A DNA stretch of 5,235 nucleotides from Bacillaceae bacterium (GCA_030149685.1 JASLGI010000027.1:1-5235); one strand, 5' to 3'. Numbered from the stretch's first letter, positions 1-5,215 are shown. Notes: generated by a model not told the origin, from the letters alone. A program made the numbers and translations.

Positions 1-17
1 AAAACTAACTTTTTCAT
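1..17 (-). CDS. 5' end of a leftward gene starting MKKLV, possibly a YutJ-type NADH dehydrogenase-like flavoprotein (partial)
   Basis: Only five codons and two bases lie in the window. An ATG at 17..15 is followed by AAA AAG TTA GTT, giving M-K-K-L-V. A good ribosome binding site (GAGGGG, six bases from the ATG) and a well-formed promoter lie upstream on the same strand, so the start is credible. The identity is an inference. In Bacillales, yuzB is commonly next to yutJ, a type II NADH dehydrogenase-like NAD(P)/FAD oxidoreductase whose N-terminus is a basic-hydrophobic strand leading into a GGGxGG dinucleotide-binding loop. M-K-K-L-V fits such a start, and the Rex operator in the promoter fits an NADH-consuming enzyme. 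Many other proteins also begin MKKLV, so the product stays unproven. Confidence 0.6.
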
Positions 18-63
18 GTCGGTCCCCTCACTTTTTACAAATAATCCGTTCAATTCAAATTTA

Positions 64-92
64 ATTATAACAGTTTGTGACATATTTCACAA
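64..92 (-). promoter_or_regulatory. Sigma-A promoter of the leftward MKKLV gene
   Basis: Read on the minus strand there is a perfect -10 box TATAAT (69..64). It is preceded by exactly 17 bases and a -35 box TTGTGA (92..87, four of six matches to TTGACA). Transcription should start near position 57, leaving a leader of about 40 bases before the ATG at 17. The -35 box is one half of the Rex operator and the spacer contains the other half, so a bound repressor would directly block RNA polymerase. Confidence 0.75.
75..92. promoter_or_regulatory. Rex (NADH/NAD+ sensor) operator
   Basis: The 18-bp site TTGTGACATATTTCACAA has eight of nine symmetric base pairs. It matches the Gram-positive Rex consensus TTGTGAA-WWWW-TTCACAA at 17 of 18 positions; the only deviation is C at 81. 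Rex binds such sites when NADH is low and releases them when NADH rises, controlling fermentation and respiratory NADH-oxidation genes in Bacillus and Staphylococcus. The site covers the -35 box and spacer of the leftward promoter and also a possible -35 box for yuzB. CRP/FNR-type sites (TGTGA-N6-TCACA) share the core, but the T/A flanks and the A/T-only centre favour Rex. Confidence 0.75.
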
Positions 93-105
93 TGCTGTGT
101 CTAAA
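77..105 (+). promoter_or_regulatory. Candidate promoter of yuzB
   Basis: GTGACA (77-82, five of six matches to TTGACA) is followed by 17 bases and TCTAAA (100-105, four of six matches to TATAAT). The -35 box sits inside the Rex operator, and the C at 81 that breaks the Rex symmetry is what makes this hexamer a better -35. An alternative is TTGACG (108-113), 17 bases, TAGCCT (131-136), which has a better -35 but a poor -10. The sequence does not decide between them. Confidence 0.4.
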
Positions 106-161
106 TATTGACGAAAAAGAGTAAAAAGCGTAGCCTTTTACAGTGAAAGGAGTGAAACTTT

Positions 162-398
162 ATGAATCCACTCATCGAATTTTGCATGAGCAATTTAGCA
201 AATGGAGCGTACCCTGCGTTCGAACAATTAGAGCGCGACCCTGAGCTTGACGTCCTAGAATACGGTTGTTTAAGTTATTGTACCCGTTGTAGTGACACTT
301 TATTCGCCCTCGTCAACGGAGAACCTGTCAATGGGGAAACTCCTGACGAATTAGTAAAAAATATTTATAAACATTTGGAAGATCATCCGATGTTTTAA
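162..398 (+). CDS. yuzB: YuzB family protein (UPF0349 / DUF1450), small cysteine-rich protein
   Basis: This 78-residue protein is recognised as YuzB by the opening MNPLIEFC, the central LEYGCLSYC block, the FALVNGE segment, ETP(D/A)ELV and the terminal HPMF. The full length matches the family. The start is supported by AAAGGAG nine bases upstream. Four cysteines are visible: C8 and a C-x3-C-x2-C cluster at C36, C40 and C43. Such a pattern could hold metal or an iron-sulfur cluster or act as a redox site, but no activity is established to my knowledge. No membrane segment or signal peptide is seen, so it is probably cytoplasmic. It is divergent from a probable oxidoreductase gene and shares a Rex-controlled region with it, which hints at a redox-linked job. 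It is monocistronic and is followed closely by a strong terminator. Confidence 0.93.
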   Translation: MNPLIEFCMSNLANGAYPAFEQLERDPELDVLEYGCLSYCTRCSDTLFALVNGEPVNGETPDELVKNIYKHLEDHPMF

Positions 399-413
399 TC
401 TGTATAGATGAAC

Positions 414-446
414 AAAAAAGCGTAGAGAATATTCTCTACGCTTTTT
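414..446. terminator. Bidirectional rho-independent terminator between yuzB and yutF
   Basis: A perfect 22-bp palindrome (420-441, half-site GCGTAGAGAAT) is flanked by six A on the left and five T on the right. Either strand therefore gives a GC-containing hairpin followed by a U-tract. It lies 15 bases after the yuzB stop and 6 bases beyond the yutF stop, so it should end both convergent transcripts. Confidence 0.92.
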
Positions 447-451
447 ATGTA

Positions 452-1210
452 TTATTTAAACGATTCACCTAAATGACGCACACAATATGTCGGACGTTCT
501 TTCATTTGCATTGCTTCTTCTTGGCGAGTCACTCCTGTATCTACGTGGATTGTATCAATACCGAATCGAATGCCACATTGGATGTCTGTATCATAATTAT
601 CCCCGATCATCACCATCTCTTCTTTTTCAAAACTTCCTGCTTGCTGAATGAGAGATAGCATAAACGGTTCAGGTTTCCCGATACGTATAGGTTCTACTCT
701 TGTTGCAAACTGAATTAAATGAACGAATGAACCGTTCCCTGGTACGAGCCCTTTTTCAGTCGGAATGAGACGATCATCATTCGTCGAGATAAATGTTGCG
801 CCTTGTTGAATCGCTAAAGCAACACGTGCTAGCTTTTCATAAGTAATCGAACGATCAAGTCCCATAACGACAACGCTCGGATTTTCTTCGACGACTCTTA
901 AGCCTTCTCTTTCGAATGCAAGTGTTAATTGTTGCTCTCCTGATAATAAAAAGCGCTCTTTCGGAAAGTGTTCTTTCGCATAAATAGCCGCTGCGACTGC
1001 TGACGTATAAATATGTGAAAGAGGTGCTTCTACACCGAAATCGGCCAACTTTTCTTGCACATCTTCAGCGACAACACTTGCATTGTTCGTAATATAGTAA
1101 GGTTCGATCCCTTCGTCTTGTAGTTGCCGAACGAAATCTAACGCTTCTTTTTGAGGCTTCGTTCCATTGTAAAGAGTACCGTCTAAATCAAAACAATACG
1201 CTCGATACAT
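452..1210 (-). CDS. yutF: HAD-superfamily phosphatase, NagD/YutF type (TIGR01457-like)
   Basis: A 252-residue cytoplasmic phosphohydrolase. All four HAD motifs are visible: motif I FDLDGT (nucleophile D8, acid/base D10), motif II at T41 in ITNN, motif III K179 in GKPEP, and motif IV GDNYDTD with D204 and D208. The middle part, including STNDD (142-146), PTEKG and PGNGS, is typical of the C2-type cap of the NagD/p-nitrophenylphosphatase group. The family acts on small phosphorylated metabolites such as sugar phosphates, nucleotides or phosphoglycolate; the physiological substrate cannot be read from the sequence. I chose the ATG at 1210 because it begins MYRAYCFDLDGT, lies one base after the yutE stop and has AGAGGA about 11 bases upstream. 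The upstream ATG at 1222 sits directly against that Shine-Dalgarno sequence, and the ATG at 1258 is deep inside yutE. Co-transcription and coupling with yutE are likely. Confidence 0.93.
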   Translation of the reverse strand: MYRAYCFDLDGTLYNGTKPQKEALDFVRQLQDEGIEPYYITNNASVVAEDVQEKLADFGVEAPLSHIYTSAVAAAIYAKEHFPKERFLLSGEQQLTLAFEREGLRVVEENPSVVVMGLDRSITYEKLARVALAIQQGATFISTNDDRLIPTEKGLVPGNGSFVHLIQFATRVEPIRIGKPEPFMLSLIQQAGSFEKEEMVMIGDNYDTDIQCGIRFGIDTIHVDTGVTRQEEAMQMKERPTYCVRHLGESFK

Positions 1211-1211
1211 T

Positions 1212-1664
1212 TTATTCGTCATCCTCTGGTAAAAATGCTGATACTGGACCGAGTTCATTTTCTAAGTAATCATTTACGAGTGGACGAACTAATTTTAATG
1301 ACTCGAGATGATTTGTCATCGTTTGAAGTAATTGTTCATGATCCACACGTACGTAATCACGGACGATCATATCACGTAAACGAACGACTTCTTTTAACGG
1401 CTCGCTCATCTCTTTACGAATTACTTCTTCATCATCCATAATATCAATAATGTCTTCATAACTACCTGGGTCACGCATAATAAATCCATCAATCATCGCG
1501 TTACCTACATCCATCATTCCTTCAATGAAAGAATGCGTTAAACGTTCCAAGGCTAACTTATTTACATCTGTTGCTAACCAATTCGATGTCTCTTCAAAAG
1601 TTACTAACAATTCATTCATGTAATCTAATGTCGTCGTAATTTTATTGCGGTCTACGAAATACAT
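1212..1664 (-). CDS. yutE: YutE, HepT-like DUF86 family protein
   Basis: A 150-residue, mostly alpha-helical protein recognised by its start MYFVDRNKI, by the block GNAMIDGFIMRDPGSYEDIIDIM (about 55-76) and by its position between yutD and yutF. DUF86 includes the HepT toxin ribonucleases, whose active motif is R-x4-H-x-Y. Here the equivalent is R97-DMIV-R102-D-Y104, so arginine replaces the catalytic histidine. No MNT nucleotidyltransferase antitoxin gene is adjacent. A housekeeping, non-toxin role is therefore more likely, though the function is unknown. The start at 1664 is set by GGAGGA six bases upstream; an ATG six codons earlier (1682) lies ahead of this Shine-Dalgarno sequence and is rejected. 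The tail ELGPVSAF is followed by an acidic end (PEDDE). The gene has its own promoter and is the first of a two-gene unit with yutF. Confidence 0.88.
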   Translation of the reverse strand: MYFVDRNKITTTLDYMNELLVTFEETSNWLATDVNKLALERLTHSFIEGMMDVGNAMIDGFIMRDPGSYEDIIDIMDDEEVIRKEMSEPLKEVVRLRDMIVRDYVRVDHEQLLQTMTNHLESLKLVRPLVNDYLENELGPVSAFLPEDDE

Positions 1665-1747
1665 TGTTATTCCTCCATTCAAAATCGCTCATCACTTACA
1701 AACTTGTTCGTCCTCTCAATAACTGTATCATTGAAAGGCTTGCTCCT

Positions 1748-1758
1748 ATCATACCATA
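1748..1758 (-). promoter_or_regulatory. Extended -10 promoter of yutE-yutF
   Basis: On the minus strand TATGG-TATGAT (1758..1748) combines a TRTGN extended element with a -10 box that differs from TATAAT at one position. The hexamer 17 bases upstream (1776..1771, GTCGGT) is a poor -35, as is common for extended -10 promoters, and it falls inside the yutD terminator hairpin. Transcription would start near 1741, giving a leader of about 77 bases before the yutE ATG. Confidence 0.6.
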
Positions 1759-1764
1759 CAGACG

Positions 1765-1793
1765 AAAAAAACCGACTAATTACTCGTCGGTTT
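1765..1793 (-). terminator. Rho-independent terminator of lipA-yutD
   Basis: On the minus strand AAACCGAC (1793..1786) pairs with GTCGGTTT (1776..1769) around a nine-base loop and is followed by a run of T ending at 1765. The left arm encodes the last codons of yutD and the loop contains its TAA stop, so the terminator overlaps the gene end. It separates the lipA-yutD message from yutE-yutF, probably with some read-through. Confidence 0.8.
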
Positions 1794-2085
1794 CTTTCGG
1801 GTTTTCTTCCTGTCCTTCTACTTTTTTCAAAACAAAATAAGAACAACCAAAATTACAGTACTCATAAATATAATCTTGAATCGCACTATATTTCGTTTCA
1901 AAATTCGCTTTCGGATGTGTATCTGAGAAAAAACCTTTCAAACGTAATTGATCATATCCCCAATCTCCGACGATATAATCATATTTCGCTAAGACTTCAC
2001 TATAACGTTCGTGAAAAGCTTCCTCTTGAAAACCTTCTTGATAATCATGAATAATTTCATAATAATTTTTTCCAATCGTGATCAC
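1780..2085 (-). CDS. yutD: YutD family protein (DUF1027)
   Basis: A small protein of 101 residues, recognised by YDYIVGDWGYDQLRLKGFF (about 35-53) and YIYEYCNFGCSYFVLKK (72-88), both highly characteristic of YutD. The second block contains a C77-x3-C81 pair. The function is unknown. The tail (VEGQEENPKETDE) is acidic and likely disordered. The start is a GTG. The GTG at 2085 lies nine bases after AGGAG (2099-2095) and gives the family-like start MITIGKNYYE. The GTG at 2091 is in frame but only three bases from the Shine-Dalgarno sequence, so it is less likely. Only 17 bases separate yutD from the lipA stop and no promoter is seen between them, so the two are co-transcribed. Bacillus subtilis, as I recall, has yutC between these genes; it is absent here. 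Confidence 0.9.
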   Translation of the reverse strand: MITIGKNYYEIIHDYQEGFQEEAFHERYSEVLAKYDYIVGDWGYDQLRLKGFFSDTHPKANFETKYSAIQDYIYEYCNFGCSYFVLKKVEGQEENPKETDE

Positions 2086-2102
2086 ATACACACTCTCCTG
2101 GA

Positions 2103-3029
2103 TTATTCGTTCAGTTGAGCTTCTTTTTCGCCTGCTGCTTGACGCTGACGAGACGCTGCGTTCACTTGTTCATCCGCATGGTAACTTGAACGAACGAGCG
2201 GGCCTGATTCACAATGTGAAAAGCCTTTCGTCATTGCAATCTCACGTAACTCTTCGAACTCTTCTGGTGAATAATATTTCTGAACTTTTAAATGCTTTTT
2301 CGATGGTTGTAAATATTGTCCGAATGTCACGATATCTACATCGTTCGCACGTAAATCATCCATCGCTTCAATTAACTCTTCTTTCGTTTCACCGAGTCCG
2401 ACCATAATCGAAGACTTTGTTGGGATATCTGGTTGTAATTCTTTTGAGCGACGTAACAACTCAAGTGAACGGTCGTATTTTGCACGAGCGCGTACTCTCG
2501 GTGTTAAACGGCGAACTGTTTCAATATTGTGGTTTAAAATATCAGGACGTGCTTCCATTAACATTTCAATATTTTCATAAACGCCACCCATATCAGAAGG
2601 CAATACTTCAATCGTTGTAAATGGATTTTTACGACGAATCGCGCGAATCGTCTCAGCAAAAATCTCTGCGCCACCATCTTTTAAATCATCACGAGCAACA
2701 GCTGTTACGACGACGTGCTTTAAATTCATTAATGCGACTGAATCTGCCACACGTTCTGGCTCTGCACGATCTAATTCATTCGGAAGGCCTGTTTTTACAG
2801 CACAGAATCGACATGCACGTGTACAAACTGCTCCTAAAATCATAAATGTCGCTGTACGACGCTCTCCCCAACATTCGTGGATGTTTGGACAGCGTGCTTC
2901 TTCACAAACTGTATGTAAATTTTTCTCGCGCATAAGTTTTTTTAAGTCTGTGTAGTTTTCATTCGTATTCAATTTAATCTTTAGCCAATCGGGTTTGCGT
3001 AAATATTCTTCATTACGTTTATTTGACAT
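2103..3029 (-). CDS. lipA: Lipoyl synthase LipA (radical SAM)
   Basis: LipA inserts two sulfur atoms at C6 and C8 of protein-bound octanoyl groups, making the lipoyl cofactor of the pyruvate, 2-oxoglutarate and branched-chain 2-oxoacid dehydrogenases and of the glycine cleavage system. The 308-residue protein has both iron-sulfur signatures: the auxiliary cluster C42-x4-C47-x5-C53 (in [14 protein letters not shown]), which is the sacrificial sulfur donor, and the radical SAM cluster C69-x3-C73-x2-C76. The C-terminal RSSY (280-283) supplies the serine that ligates the auxiliary cluster. Other family blocks are [31 protein letters not shown] and [11 protein letters not shown]. The length and completeness are normal and it appears fully functional. 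The ATG at 3029 has a GAGGT Shine-Dalgarno sequence seven bases upstream. It is the first gene of the lipA-yutD unit. Confidence 0.98.
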   Translation of the reverse strand: MSNKRNEEYLRKPDWLKIKLNTNENYTDLKKLMREKNLHTVCEEARCPNIHECWGERRTATFMILGAVCTRACRFCAVKTGLPNELDRAEPERVADSVALMNLKHVVVTAVARDDLKDGGAEIFAETIRAIRRKNPFTTIEVLPSDMGGVYENIEMLMEARPDILNHNIETVRRLTPRVRARAKYDRSLELLRRSKELQPDIPTKSSIMVGLGETKEELIEAMDDLRANDVDIVTFGQYLQPSKKHLKVQKYYSPEEFEELREIAMTKGFSHCESGPLVRSSYHADEQVNAASRQRQAAGEKEAQLNE

Positions 3030-3080
3030 CGTTCCGACCTCTTTTCTATAGATTCATATACTTCGAACTGCTTTCCGCCC

Positions 3081-3109
3081 ATTATATTCAGCATTAGCTT
3101 CTCGGGTAA
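3081..3109 (-). promoter_or_regulatory. Candidate sigma-A promoter of lipA-yutD
   Basis: On the minus strand a perfect TATAAT (3086..3081) follows a 17-base spacer and a weak -35, TTACCC (3109..3104, three of six matches). The start point would be near 3074, leaving a leader of about 45 bases. A second TATAAT (3167..3162) lies upstream but has no recognisable -35 at 16-18 bases. Confidence 0.5.
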
Positions 3110-3419
3110 TCTCATTAATTCATAAACATTGGACCGAGCGAACCTTCTCGTTCTAAAAGTTATTATACTGTATATTCATCAGCGTAATCCTTCATCGTTG
3201 ATATCTAAAAGCACCCTTCATTTGATGAAATAACTAAAAATAAAAAGCTTCTCTCAGAAATCGATTAAATACACTTTATCCATTGTCAATGTAACATAAT
3301 TCACCGAGTCGAACAACTTCCCAAGGTTAAATATGTCTAAAGTTTGAACGAGTTTTTCATAAAAAAACAACGATTTAGTAGGAAAGTTTTCCTTTTTACT
3401 ACCTTTTTTAAAAAAATTA
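3110..3419. other. Intergenic stretch between the metPS terminator and the lipA promoter; no supported gene
   Basis: This AT-rich stretch holds no coding region I can defend. A 63-codon frame on the minus strand (3445..3254) would start at TTG inside the metPS terminator, has no Shine-Dalgarno sequence and matches no family I recognise. Visible elements are an orphan -10-like TATAAT (3167..3162), a TTGACA on the minus strand (around 3290) without a -10 at proper spacing, and a small palindrome AGGAAA-GT-TTTCCT (3380-3393). It may be a decayed gene or simple spacer. Confidence 0.5.
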
Positions 3420-3453
3420 AAAGACACTTGAATGTTCATCTTCAAGTGTCTTT
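3420..3453. terminator. Strong terminator downstream of metPS
   Basis: AAAGACACTTGAA (3420-3432) and TTCAAGTGTCTTT (3441-3453) form a perfect 13-bp stem with an eight-base loop. On the minus strand it starts 13 bases after the metS stop and is followed by TAATTTTTTT, as expected for intrinsic termination. The plus strand also has a T-rich tail, so it may work in both directions, though no rightward gene precedes it. Confidence 0.9.
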
Positions 3454-3466
3454 CTTTATTTAAAGT

Positions 3467-3583
3467 TTATTTGATTGCTTTTTTCTCACGATCTTTCTTT
3501 ACAGCGTGAAGAATACTCGTCGCTAATCCTCCCCAAATTAAAACCATTCCTATTATCATCATCATTATTGCTCCTCCGCTCAT
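3467..3583 (-). CDS. metS: MetS-type small subunit of the NSS amino-acid transporter (38 aa)
   Basis: A 38-residue membrane microprotein, below most ORF length cut-offs. It reads MSGGAIMMMIIGMVLIWGG, then LATSILHAV, then a charged tail KKDREKKAIK. It forms one transmembrane helix (about residues 5-27) with a short N-terminus and a basic C-terminal tail that should lie in the cytoplasm. The MSxGAI start and the WGG turn are typical of the methionine/alanine-import small subunit (MetS family), first described as an essential partner of MetP in Corynebacterium glutamicum. The ATG overlaps the metP stop as ATGA, and the Shine-Dalgarno sequence AAGGAGG lies seven bases upstream inside metP, so translation is coupled. 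A second GGAGGAGC followed by ATG ATG ATG occurs at codons 3-9, and a start there would drop the first six residues. A terminator follows directly. Confidence 0.9.
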   Translation of the reverse strand: MSGGAIMMMIIGMVLIWGGLATSILHAVKKDREKKAIK

Positions 3584-5118
3584 AATGACTCCTCCTTTTT
3601 ATCAATACGTACCATCGGCTCATTACGCCACTTCATCGCAGTTAAAATAACCGCAACGACGATTACGATGATCGATACCGACCAACCGCTTAAAGCGATG
3701 AAACTATCTGGAAGTCCGCCGTAGTTTCCATTCGCTGTATCGTGCAATTTCATCAAGTTTACACGGAAAATGTCAAACAACATAAATCCGAGTAAAAGTG
3801 GAGTAATTGTCGTTAAACTTAACTTCCACCAAGCACCTAACTGAATGTCTGAAACACTATTTGCGTGGTCTCGTAAATCGTCTAACTCACGGAAGACCCA
3901 AGCGACTAAGACGACTTCTACAAGTCCGAGTACAGCAACTCCGAAATGGTTGACGAAGTAGTCGACTGTATCTAAGAAGTATAATCCCCCATTTGTCGTA
4001 TAGATGAGCGAAAGTCCTGCAGAAGCACCTACTCCAATAATCACTGCTGTCGTACGTGAAATACCGAACTTATCTGAAAGTCCTGCGATATACGTTTCTG
4101 CAATTGAAATTAAAGAAGAAATTCCTGCTAAGACGAGTGATAAGAAAAATAAAAATCCGAATAATGGTCCCATACTCGTCATCTCACTAATAATTTGTGG
4201 GAAGACGACGAATGCAAGCCCTACTCCTGCTGATGCAACATCCTCTACCGGTACATTTACTTGTGCTGCCATAAATCCGAGTGCCGCGAACACCCCGATA
4301 CCAGCAAGTAATTCGAAACTAGAGTTCGCAAATCCTGTAATGAATGCGTTGTTCGTCACGTCTGCTTTTTTCGGTAAATAACTCGCATACGTTACCATAA
4401 TCGCAAATGCGATCGACATACTAAAGAAGATATGACTGTATGCTGCTACCCAAACAGATGCATCGAGCAATTTCGTTAAATCGGGTTTGAAGAATGCTTC
4501 AAGCCCTTGTGCTGCACCATCTAATGTAACAGCACGAATAACGATAATACCGAACGTAATAATTAATGTTGGAATAAAAATACGGTTTGCCATTTCAATT
4601 CCTTTTTGAACACCTGCAAGTAAAATGACAAATGCCACTGCCCAAACGAAGATTTGTGGTCCTAATACTCCTCCGACAAACCCTCCAACCTCTCCCGGTG
4701 CATCAGAAACTTTTAATACTTCTCCGAATAAGAAGCCTTCTGGGTCACTCCCCCACGATAACTTTAATGAATACCACGTATATTTAATCGCCCATGCGAT
4801 AATGACCGAATAATAGGTAGAAATAAAGAAAGCGACGCCAATTCCCCACCAACCGACCCATTCCATTTTCTTACCTTTCATACGTGAAAATGAAAGTGGT
4901 GCAGATCCTCGATATTTATGTCCAATCGCAAATTCCATAATAAGAATTGGAATCCCTGCAGTAATTAATGCGAATAAATACGGAATGAAAAAGGCACCGC
5001 CTCCATTTTCATAAGCAACGTATGGAAAACGCCAAATATTCCCAAGACCAACTGCTGAACCTGCAGCAGCTAAAATAAAACCTGCCCTCGTTCCCCATTG
5101 TGATCGTTGTTTTTTCAT
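3580..5118 (-). CDS. metP: Sodium-dependent amino-acid transporter, NSS (SLC6/LeuT) family, MetP type
   Basis: A 512-residue inner-membrane symporter that uses the sodium gradient to import amino acids. The MetS partner suggests methionine and/or alanine, but the substrate is inferred. TM1 carries the family signature GSAVGLGNIWRFPY (20-33), including N27 and R30 at LeuT-equivalent places, then ENGGGAFFIPYL (37-48). TM6 reads SMSIAFAIMVTYASYL (233-248). TM8 has the Na2-site run A331-G-I-S334-S335. A glutamate (E269) near the start of TM7 fits a chloride-independent bacterial member. The length and hydrophobic pattern suit 12 helices, one more than some bacterial NSS proteins. The ATG at 5118 was chosen because MKKQRSQWGTRAGF is a canonical start and GGGGGAAGGG precedes it. 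The further upstream start at 5157 would lie in the promoter-proximal palindrome. It is co-transcribed and overlaps with metS. Confidence 0.94.
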   Translation of the reverse strand: MKKQRSQWGTRAGFILAAAGSAVGLGNIWRFPYVAYENGGGAFFIPYLFALITAGIPILIMEFAIGHKYRGSAPLSFSRMKGKKMEWVGWWGIGVAFFISTYYSVIIAWAIKYTWYSLKLSWGSDPEGFLFGEVLKVSDAPGEVGGFVGGVLGPQIFVWAVAFVILLAGVQKGIEMANRIFIPTLIITFGIIVIRAVTLDGAAQGLEAFFKPDLTKLLDASVWVAAYSHIFFSMSIAFAIMVTYASYLPKKADVTNNAFITGFANSSFELLAGIGVFAALGFMAAQVNVPVEDVASAGVGLAFVVFPQIISEMTSMGPLFGFLFFLSLVLAGISSLISIAETYIAGLSDKFGISRTTAVIIGVGASAGLSLIYTTNGGLYFLDTVDYFVNHFGVAVLGLVEVVLVAWVFRELDDLRDHANSVSDIQLGAWWKLSLTTITPLLLGFMLFDIFRVNLMKLHDTANGNYGGLPDSFIALSGWSVSIIVIVVAVILTAMKWRNEPMVRIDKKEESL

Positions 5119-5139
5119 AGTCCCTTCCCCCTTTTTTCT

Positions 5140-5154
5140 AATTGTCAGACAATT
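5140..5154. promoter_or_regulatory. CodY-box-like palindromic operator in the metPS leader
   Basis: AATTGTCAGACAATT is a perfect palindrome with seven-base arms and a central A. It matches the CodY consensus AATTTTCWGAAAATT at 13 of 15 positions, and the two differences are symmetric (positions 5 and 11). CodY is the GTP- and branched-chain-amino-acid-sensing repressor of Firmicutes, and amino-acid transporters are typical targets. The site lies about 15-29 bases after the predicted transcription start, where a bound repressor could block elongation. The symmetric TGTC-A-GACA core could instead be a GntR-family operator. Confidence 0.65.
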
Positions 5155-5175
5155 CAATTAACTTCGATGTACTCG

Positions 5176-5204
5176 ATTATAGGAAAGGTTTAACAGAAGG
5201 TCAA
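5176..5204 (-). promoter_or_regulatory. Strong sigma-A promoter of metP-metS
   Basis: On the minus strand TTGACC (5204..5199, five of six matches), an exact 17-base spacer and a perfect TATAAT (5181..5176) form a near-consensus promoter. Upstream of the -35 the sequence is very A/T-rich, like an UP element. The start point should be near 5169, giving a leader of about 50 bases, too short for a SAM or T-box riboswitch. Confidence 0.87.
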
Positions 5205-5215
5205 GTTTATTTTTA

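Noticed and set aside
75..92. CRP/FNR-type site
   Set aside because: The TGTGA-N6-TCACA core fits, but the outer T/A pairs, A/T-only centre and Gram-positive context give a better match to Rex.
1212..1664. yutE as half of a HepT-MNT toxin-antitoxin pair
   Set aside because: The catalytic histidine is replaced by arginine, there is no adjacent nucleotidyltransferase, and the locus is a conserved housekeeping cluster.
1699..1735. Short inverted repeats in the yutE leader (ACAA-AC-TTGT, and TCAAT ... ATTGA)
   Set aside because: The arms are only four or five bases and match no known operator, as expected by chance in AT-rich DNA.
1704..2054. 116-codon plus-strand frame opposite yutD
   Set aside because: It lies antisense to well-recognised yutD and the yutD terminator, and shows no ribosome binding site or family resemblance.
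2078..2845. Several plus-strand frames opposite lipA
   Set aside because: All are reverse-strand shadows of the intact lipA gene, with no start signals or recognisable motifs.
3254..3445. 63-codon AT-rich open frame on the minus strand
   Set aside because: It would start at TTG inside the metPS terminator stem, has no Shine-Dalgarno sequence and matches no family I recognise, so it is most likely chance or a remnant.
4004..4381. 125-codon plus-strand frame opposite metP
   Set aside because: It is a low-complexity Pro/Ala/Ser/Thr-rich shadow of the hydrophobic metP coding strand, with no independent evidence.
5119..5169. SAM or T-box riboswitch in the metP leader
   Set aside because: The predicted leader is only about 50 bases, far too short, and carries only the 15-bp palindrome and the ribosome binding site.
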